A DNA stretch of 64,000 nt from Verrucomicrobiota bacterium (lineage in GTDB: Bacteria; Verrucomicrobiota; Verrucomicrobiia; Opitutales; Opitutaceae), in NCBI GenBank assembly GCA_023432225.1, contig JAEYUW010000012.1, positions 15,875-79,874 on the forward strand, read 5' to 3'. The stretch's first letter is position 1. The number at the start of each line of letters is the position of its first letter. Below are positions 59,096-64,000 of the stretch, in pieces. The position numbers and the translations under genes are program-made. Under the pieces are notes generated by a model. The model saw nothing but the letters and a program-made list of their open reading frames with translations. It made no database searches and was not told the DNA's origin.

Positions 59096-60676
59096 ATGCC
59101 TGAATCTGCTCCCGCTTCGTCCTCCTCCCGTGTGTTCGATGTTCGCGCCTGGGGCGCGTCCGGCGACGGTCGCACGCTCGACACCGCGGCGATCAACCGC
59201 GCGCTCGTCGCCGCGAGCGCCGTGGCGGGCACCGTGCTCGTGCCGGCGGGCGACTACCTGTGCCATTCGCTGCGTTTGCAGAGCGGCGTCACGCTGCGGC
59301 TCGAGGCCGGCGCGACGCTCATTGCCGCCGACCCGCCGCCCGCGGGCGAGTCCGGCGGTTACGACGCACCGGAGGACAGCGGCCCGAACCTCTATCAGGA
59401 TTTCGGCCACTCGCGTTTCCGCAACAGCCTGCTCTGGGGCGAGAATCTTCACGACGTCACGATTTGCGGACCGGGGAAAATTTTCGGGCGCGGACTCAGC
59501 CGCGGCAACGGGCGCATCGCCGTCCCGATGGGCCAGGTCGCGCCGCAGCCCGCGGGACATTTGCCCGATGTGCTCGAAGCCGACGGCGTGATCACGCCCG
59601 AGCCCGCGCAGGCGCAGCTCACGCCGGGGCCGTTCGGCTATCCGCATGCGCTCGACACGCTCCCGGCGGGCGTGGGCAACAAGGCCATCGGACTGCGCGC
59701 CTGCCGCAACGTCGTCGTGCGCGACGTGACGATCCTGCACGGCGGACACTTCGCGATTCTCGCCACGGCGTGCGATGGCGTGACGGTGGAGGACGTGTTC
59801 ATCGACACCAACCGCGACGGCATCGATATCGATGGCTGCGCCAACGTCCGCGTCGCGCGCTGTCGCGTGAACTCACCGTGGGACGACGGCATCTGCATCA
59901 AATCCTCGCTCGGCGGCGGCGTGCTGCGCCCGGTGGAAAACGTCACCGTGAGCGATTGCTACGTGAGCGGATTCGTTGAGGGCACGCTCTTCGACGGCAC
60001 CAAGCGCCGCGAGATCCAGCATCGCGGCGGACCGATCGGGCGCATCAAGCTCGGCACGGAAGGCAGCGGCGGTTTCCGCAACATCGTGATTCGCGATTGC
60101 ACGTTTGAATTCTGCCGCGGACTCGCTCTCGAGCAGGTCGATGGCTCGTTCATGGAAAACATCGTCGCGACGAACCTGACGATGCGCGAAGTGATGAATG
60201 CGCCGATCTTCATCCGCCTCGGCGCGCGCCTGCGCGCGCCTGACGTGAAGGCTCCCGGCACCGCGCGGCGCATCGTGATCTCCGACGTCGACGCGCGCGA
60301 TGTCGCACCCGATCACGGCATTTTCATCGCCGGGCTGACGGGACATCCGGTGGACGGCGTCGAGTTGACCGATATCCGCATCGAGACGCGCGGTGGCGGC
60401 ACGGCCGCCATGGCGCGGCGCGAAGTGCCGGAGTTGCCGGTGGCGTATCCGGAGCCGATGTTGTTCGGCGAACTGCCGGCGTGGGGCGTGTATGCGCGCC
60501 ACGCGCGCGACCTGAAGTTCACGCGCGTGTCGCTCGAGGCGCTGCGCCCCGAAGCGCGTCCGGCGGTGTGGCTCGAGGATGTGAGCGGTTGCGATTTTCG
60601 CGAAGTGGCGATTCAGGGTGGCGTGGCGCCGGCGGATTGGGAGTTGCGCCAGTGCGACGGTGTGCGGCGGGTGTAG
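59096..60676 (+). CDS. GH28 polygalacturonase-type glycoside hydrolase
   Basis: A 526-aa right-handed beta-helix enzyme hydrolysing galacturonan-type pectins. The N-terminus RVFDVRAWGASGDGRTLDTA is the standard GH28 opening. Catalytic positions: NRDGIDID (~239, the N-x-D motif), DDGICIK (~262, the D-D pair), GGHFAI (~216) and R-I-K in GRIKLGTEGS (~318). There is no signal peptide, suggesting cytoplasmic action on imported oligosaccharides. Exact specificity (polygalacturonase, xylogalacturonase, rhamnogalacturonase) is open. Its stop TAG (60674-60676) is inside a type A palindromic element. Confidence 0.92.
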   Translation: MPESAPASSSSRVFDVRAWGASGDGRTLDTAAINRALVAASAVAGTVLVPAGDYLCHSLRLQSGVTLRLEAGATLIAADPPPAGESGGYDAPEDSGPNLYQDFGHSRFRNSLLWGENLHDVTICGPGKIFGRGLSRGNGRIAVPMGQVAPQPAGHLPDVLEADGVITPEPAQAQLTPGPFGYPHALDTLPAGVGNKAIGLRACRNVVVRDVTILHGGHFAILATACDGVTVEDVFIDTNRDGIDIDGCANVRVARCRVNSPWDDGICIKSSLGGGVLRPVENVTVSDCYVSGFVEGTLFDGTKRREIQHRGGPIGRIKLGTEGSGGFRNIVIRDCTFEFCRGLALEQVDGSFMENIVATNLTMREVMNAPIFIRLGARLRAPDVKAPGTARRIVISDVDARDVAPDHGIFIAGLTGHPVDGVELTDIRIETRGGGTAAMARREVPELPVAYPEPMLFGELPAWGVYARHARDLKFTRVSLEALRPEARPAVWLEDVSGCDFREVAIQGGVAPADWELRQCDGVRRV

Positions 60677-60780
60677 GGCCGGCTTTAGCCGGCCCCTCCG
60701 TTCACGAGTGCGTGGGTGCGCAAAACGGGAACGCGAGGTGCGCGCGGGAGTTTTTATGGGCCGGTTAAAACCGGCCCTAC
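60673..60780. repeat. Type A palindromic element between convergent GH28 and GH43 genes
   Basis: Left arm GTAGGGCCGGCTTTAGCCGG and right arm GGCCGGTTAAAACCGGCCC ending CTAC. The TAG of the left arm is the GH28 stop (60674-60676) and the CTA of the right arm (60777-60779) is the GH43 stop on the minus strand. Confidence 0.9.
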
Positions 60781-62288
60781 TGTCGCACTTCGTAGTCGAA
60801 GCCGTCGAAATCCGCGTGGCCGCCGGCCGGGCCGTAGCTGAAGAGTGCGACGCGCGCGCCTTTCCATTGGCCGAATTTCAATGCGATCGAGTCGCCGACG
60901 TTGCCGAAGGTTTCGCCGTCGAAGCTGTATTGCACGCGCGCGCGGTCGCCGTCGTAGGTGCCGCGGAACCAGACGACCTCCTGCGTCACGACCGGGCCGA
61001 CGCCGTCGGACCAATAGACGCGCTTGGTGCCGTCGTTGTCGACCATCACGCCGACGGGCGCGAATGTCTTGCCACTCATGAACGTGAGCCCGGCGCGCTG
61101 GCCGGTGCTCAGCGCGGACACGTCCAGTTTGGCCGTGACGGTGCCGGCGGGGCCCCAGAGTTTCTGCGTGAGCGTGTTGCGCGCGAATTGGAGCGATTCG
61201 GTCGGATGCCCGCGGAGGCGCAGCCAGCCTGGGCGCTCGGTGAGCGACCACGCGCCGGAGAGTGGATTGTGATTCCATTGCCACTGCGGTGCGAGCGCGG
61301 CGCTCGCGAAATCATCGGCGCGCTGCGGGTGTTCGACGGCCGCGGTGGGGAGCGCGGGCTTTTTGCCGCCGTCGACCGGTTGACCGTGGTCGCCGAAAGC
61401 CGGCCAATCGTCCTCGCCCCAGCGTAGCGGATTGAGGTGCACAACGCGGCCGAAGTGCCCGGTCGATTTGAACGCGATGAACCATGACTCGCCGTCGTCG
61501 AGCTCGACGATGCCGCCTTGGTGCGGACTGCCGGGCGGCAGCACTTCGCGGCGCTCGTAGGGGCCGTAGAGATGACGCGAGCGCAGGACCGTTTGTCCGC
61601 CCTTGTCGACGCCGCCCTCGGGGAGCGAGATGTAATACCAGCCGCGACGCTTGAAGAGTTTCGGACCCTCGGCGACGGGGCCGCGGTAGATTTCCACGCC
61701 GTCGTCGAGGAGCTGCGCGCCGTCGGCGCTCATTTTGTGCAGGATGATCGGGCCGGCGCCAACGGCGCCGCGCACGAGGTAGGCTTGGCCGTCGTCGTCC
61801 CAGAACGGACAAGGGTCTTCCCAGCGATCGACGAGCTTCACGATGGAGCCTGTCCATGGTCCGGCCGGGTTCTTCGCGGTCCAGCGCATCAGGCCATCGT
61901 GCGGCGCGCAGACGTAGAGATAGAAGGTGCCGTCGTGATAGCGCAGCGACGGCGCCCACGTGCCCTGCGCGTAGCCGAGCATCTGGTCGTATTTCGGCGC
62001 GATCGCGAGGCGGTCGAAGACTTGGCCGATGATTTGCCAGTTCACAAGGTCGCGCGAGTGCAGCACTTGGATGCCGACGAAGTGGAAGTCCGACGCGACG
62101 AGATAAAAATCGTCGCCGACGCGAATGACGTCGGGGTCGGAGTAGTCGGCGAACAGGATCGGGTTGCGGTAGGTGCCGTTGCCTTGGTCGCCCCACGCGA
62201 GCGGGCGCTCGGCGGCGTGGACGGCCAGCGGCGCGCTGAAGTCAAGGGCGAGTGAAGCCGCAAGGAACCGTAGCGCGCGGGCGTTCAT
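60777..62288 (-). CDS. GH43 glycoside hydrolase (beta-xylosidase type)
   Basis: A 503-aa exported enzyme with signal peptide (~1-25, FLAASLALDFSAPLAVHAA). The five-bladed propeller has catalytic base D in ADYSDPDVIRVGDDFY (~50), an Asp in RWEDPCPFWDDDGQAY (~160) and the acid Glu in GPVAEGPKLFKR (~209). The C-terminal beta-sandwich (~325-500) matches the GH43_C2/XynB-like domain and shares ARNTLTQ and GGHADFD with the GH43 enzyme at 38665. It would release xylose or arabinose from oligosaccharides. It follows the MFS permease by two bases, so the two form an operon. Confidence 0.93.
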   Translation of the reverse strand: MNARALRFLAASLALDFSAPLAVHAAERPLAWGDQGNGTYRNPILFADYSDPDVIRVGDDFYLVASDFHFVGIQVLHSRDLVNWQIIGQVFDRLAIAPKYDQMLGYAQGTWAPSLRYHDGTFYLYVCAPHDGLMRWTAKNPAGPWTGSIVKLVDRWEDPCPFWDDDGQAYLVRGAVGAGPIILHKMSADGAQLLDDGVEIYRGPVAEGPKLFKRRGWYYISLPEGGVDKGGQTVLRSRHLYGPYERREVLPPGSPHQGGIVELDDGESWFIAFKSTGHFGRVVHLNPLRWGEDDWPAFGDHGQPVDGGKKPALPTAAVEHPQRADDFASAALAPQWQWNHNPLSGAWSLTERPGWLRLRGHPTESLQFARNTLTQKLWGPAGTVTAKLDVSALSTGQRAGLTFMSGKTFAPVGVMVDNDGTKRVYWSDGVGPVVTQEVVWFRGTYDGDRARVQYSFDGETFGNVGDSIALKFGQWKGARVALFSYGPAGGHADFDGFDYEVRQ

Positions 62289-62290
62289 TT

Positions 62291-63730
62291 TCACAGCGGA
62301 GCCTGGTAGTTGTCGCGGCCGCCGTGGCGGTCGACGTAATGCTGCACGCGCTTCAACCCGAACCACGCAGCGCCGTAGAGCGCGCCGAGCATGAGGTTCA
62401 CGAGACGATACGGGCCGAGAATCACGTCGCCGACGGCAGGCACGGCGAGCGTGTATTGCCAGCCTTTCAGCGCGTCGAGGAGCATCCCGGCGCCGGGGCT
62501 GATGATCACCGCGATCGCGAGCGATTGGACGATGGTGTTGGCGCCCGCCAACTGGCTATAACGCTGCGGATGAAAAACCTCCTGGGTGAGCTTGAGCTGT
62601 GCGAGCATCACGACCCAGAAGGCCACGCCCGTGACCATCGACGAGACGAAGAACGTGATCGGGCCCACGACGAAGAAGAACGTGCCGACATAGCCGACGG
62701 TGATGGCGATCAAGCCAAGGCTCAGCACGCGTGTGGCGCCGCGGGCGTCGATGAGTTGCCCGATCGGAAACGCGATTACGAGCCACACGAGCGCGGGCCA
62801 CGACAACATGCGTCCGATCTGGCCGAGATCCATGTGCAGCTCGTGTTGCGGAAAAAAGATCGCGAAGCCCGACAGCCCCAGCAGCGCGCCGTAGAGGCAA
62901 ATTCGGATGAAATACACCCAGAGATAAACGGGATGACGGAAGGACTCGCGGGCGAACACGCGCATGGCTTGCCACCACCGCGAGCCGCCGTTTTTCACTT
63001 CGGTGGCGGCGCCCGGCACTTCGGGATAAGTGCCTTCCTTCACGAACCAGCACAGCGCGGTGAAACCAACGAGGTTCAGCGCGGCGACGCCGACGAAGAT
63101 TTCTTTGCTGTGCGTCTCGATGTGTCCGAGCAGCCAGTAGGTGATGATGAATGTGCCGCCGGCGCCGAAGACGCGGAACAGCGCGAGAAAGCGTCCCATG
63201 TGCGTTTCGGGCACGACGTCACGCAGCAGGCCGAAAAACATGGCGTTGGTCATGTTTTGCACGAGTCGGTAGAGCAGCACGAGCAGGGCGAAAACCGCGA
63301 TGACCGGCGTCACAGGGAGCGCGTGCAGCGCGGCGCTCAGGCCGGGCGTTTTCGTAGCCCATTCCGCGATCTCCGGCGCGAACGGCGTCAGCGCGAGGAA
63401 GAGCGTCACGAACGGCGTGGCCCAAAACAGAATCGGAATGCGCCGGCCCCAGCGTGTGCGCAGACGGTCCGAGTAGTAGCCGAGCGGCGGCATCACGATG
63501 AGCTGCAGCGCGGCGTTGAAGGAACCGATGATGATGCCGATCTCCTTGTCCGAGGCGCCGTGCAGCTTGAGCAGCACCGGCAACACGCGCGGCTCGATCA
63601 TGTCGATGAGCGTGAAGACGACTTCGGCGGCGAGCAGCCAGGCGAAGACGCGGCGCAAGCCGGCGGCGTTATAGGTCAGCGTGCCGGCGCGATAAACGGC
63701 CGGAGCAGCGGGAGGCGGGGTAACGGGCAT
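62291..63730 (-). CDS. MFS transporter, probable sugar permease
   Basis: A 479-aa major-facilitator protein with about 12 membrane segments. The segment LGYYSDRLRTRWGRRIPILF (~82-101) carries the G-x-x-x-D-R-x-x-x-R-x-G-R-R motif of the MFS loop between helices 2 and 3. It is co-transcribed with the GH43 gene, two bases downstream, suggesting uptake of GH43 substrates or products. The substrate is otherwise unknown; it is less like the GPH group than the symporter at 53665. Confidence 0.88.
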   Translation of the reverse strand: MPVTPPPAAPAVYRAGTLTYNAAGLRRVFAWLLAAEVVFTLIDMIEPRVLPVLLKLHGASDKEIGIIIGSFNAALQLIVMPPLGYYSDRLRTRWGRRIPILFWATPFVTLFLALTPFAPEIAEWATKTPGLSAALHALPVTPVIAVFALLVLLYRLVQNMTNAMFFGLLRDVVPETHMGRFLALFRVFGAGGTFIITYWLLGHIETHSKEIFVGVAALNLVGFTALCWFVKEGTYPEVPGAATEVKNGGSRWWQAMRVFARESFRHPVYLWVYFIRICLYGALLGLSGFAIFFPQHELHMDLGQIGRMLSWPALVWLVIAFPIGQLIDARGATRVLSLGLIAITVGYVGTFFFVVGPITFFVSSMVTGVAFWVVMLAQLKLTQEVFHPQRYSQLAGANTIVQSLAIAVIISPGAGMLLDALKGWQYTLAVPAVGDVILGPYRLVNLMLGALYGAAWFGLKRVQHYVDRHGGRDNYQAPL

Positions 63731-63817
63731 GAGGTGGGGTGACCGAGCGGCAGCGAACGTGGAGAGCCGCCGGCGGTTTGCCGAGCTTTACTGGAGTTTC
63801 CGCGTAAACTCCGGCGG

Positions 63818-63848
63818 AAAACAAAAACGCGCGCCGAAGCGCGCGTTT
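63818..63848 (-). terminator. Rho-independent terminator of the xylA-like gene
   Basis: Perfect ten-base stem AAACGCGCGC/GCGCGCGTTT (63825-63834 with 63839-63848); on the minus strand it has a TTCG loop and is followed by a T-rich run, about 26 bases after the stop at 63874. Confidence 0.85.
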
Positions 63849-63873
63849 CGCAAAAACACCGGACGGTGATGCC

Positions 63874-64000
63874 TCAGCCGTGCAGATACTGCATGAGGAG
63901 GTTTTCGAGATACTCCTGCTTGCCGGAGCGCGGCGTGGGTTCGCCGAGTTTCGTGAGCACGAGTTTCTCGAGCGACTGGAAGGTCGCTTTGCCCTTCTCG
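63874..64000 (-). CDS. xylA: Xylose isomerase C-terminus (partial)
   Basis: The last 41 codons of a gene that begins beyond the window. The end reads KATFQSLEKLVLTKLGEPTP then SGKQEYLENLLMQYLHG; the S-G-K/R-Q-E-x-L-E-N-L-L-x-Q-Y tail is that of XylA, which converts xylose to xylulose. It fits the xylan locus. Only the tail is seen, so the call rests on this motif and context. Confidence 0.75.
   Translation of the reverse strand, partial: EKGKATFQSLEKLVLTKLGEPTPRSGKQEYLENLLMQYLHG

Overview
The window is high-GC, densely coded DNA that most likely comes from an Opitutaceae-type member of the Verrucomicrobiota. This is inferred from several signs: a double-length UvrA with four ABC modules, a small basic protein of a kind known from the Verrucomicrobia/Chlamydiae group, TonB-dependent receptors carrying the post-signal 'LSPF' motif, and a large plant-polysaccharide locus that has TonB receptors but no SusD partner. 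No rRNA, CRISPR array, integrase or transposase was seen.

Layout. 1-7333: the end of a beta-helix (GH28-like) gene, a convergent giant uvrA and a GT4 glycosyltransferase. 7361-11802: a small membrane protein, lpdA, and an overlapping trio of CheY-like receiver, 62-aa protein and GspE/PilB-type ATPase. 12074-14447: tRNA-Arg(CCG), a DedA membrane protein, the small basic protein, cutA, rpoZ and smpB. 14454-19119: threonine pathway genes thrB, lysC and thrC, with plsY among them. 19271-22663: a CocE/AEH-type esterase and a cardiolipin synthase. 22984-41579 (plus strand): a xylan block with a TonB receptor, SGNH esterase, GH3, GH35-like, a CE4-GH10 fusion, GH115, mannonate dehydratase, GH43 and an SDR oxidoreductase. 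41654-43171: a divergent LysR and GNAT pair. 43249-49729 (minus strand): a seven-gene block whose upstream six genes form an energy-transduction operon (DUF3450-like, long TtpC-like ExbB, ExbB, ExbD, TonB, TPR). 50105-64000: GH67, GH8, a GPH symporter, LacI, a second TonB receptor, GH28, a second GH43, an MFS permease and the end of what is probably xylA.

How it fits together. CE4-GH10, SGNH esterase and GH8 would deacetylate and cut xylan. GH115 and GH67 would remove (methyl)glucuronate, and GH43 and GH3 would release arabinose and xylose. TonB receptors energised by the TtpC-type machine would import oligosaccharides, and the GPH and MFS permeases would bring sugars into the cytoplasm. Xylose isomerase and mannonate dehydratase would feed pentoses and uronates into central metabolism. 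These roles are inferred from family membership and context.

The most unusual signal is a set of GC-rich palindromic elements, often bounded by GTAG and CTAC. They lie between genes, where their arms repeatedly supply the TAG stop codon, sometimes for both genes of a convergent pair. Related copies are inserted in frame inside uvrA and a GH43 gene. Heptanucleotide (ATTGCGG) repeats also interrupt uvrA in frame.
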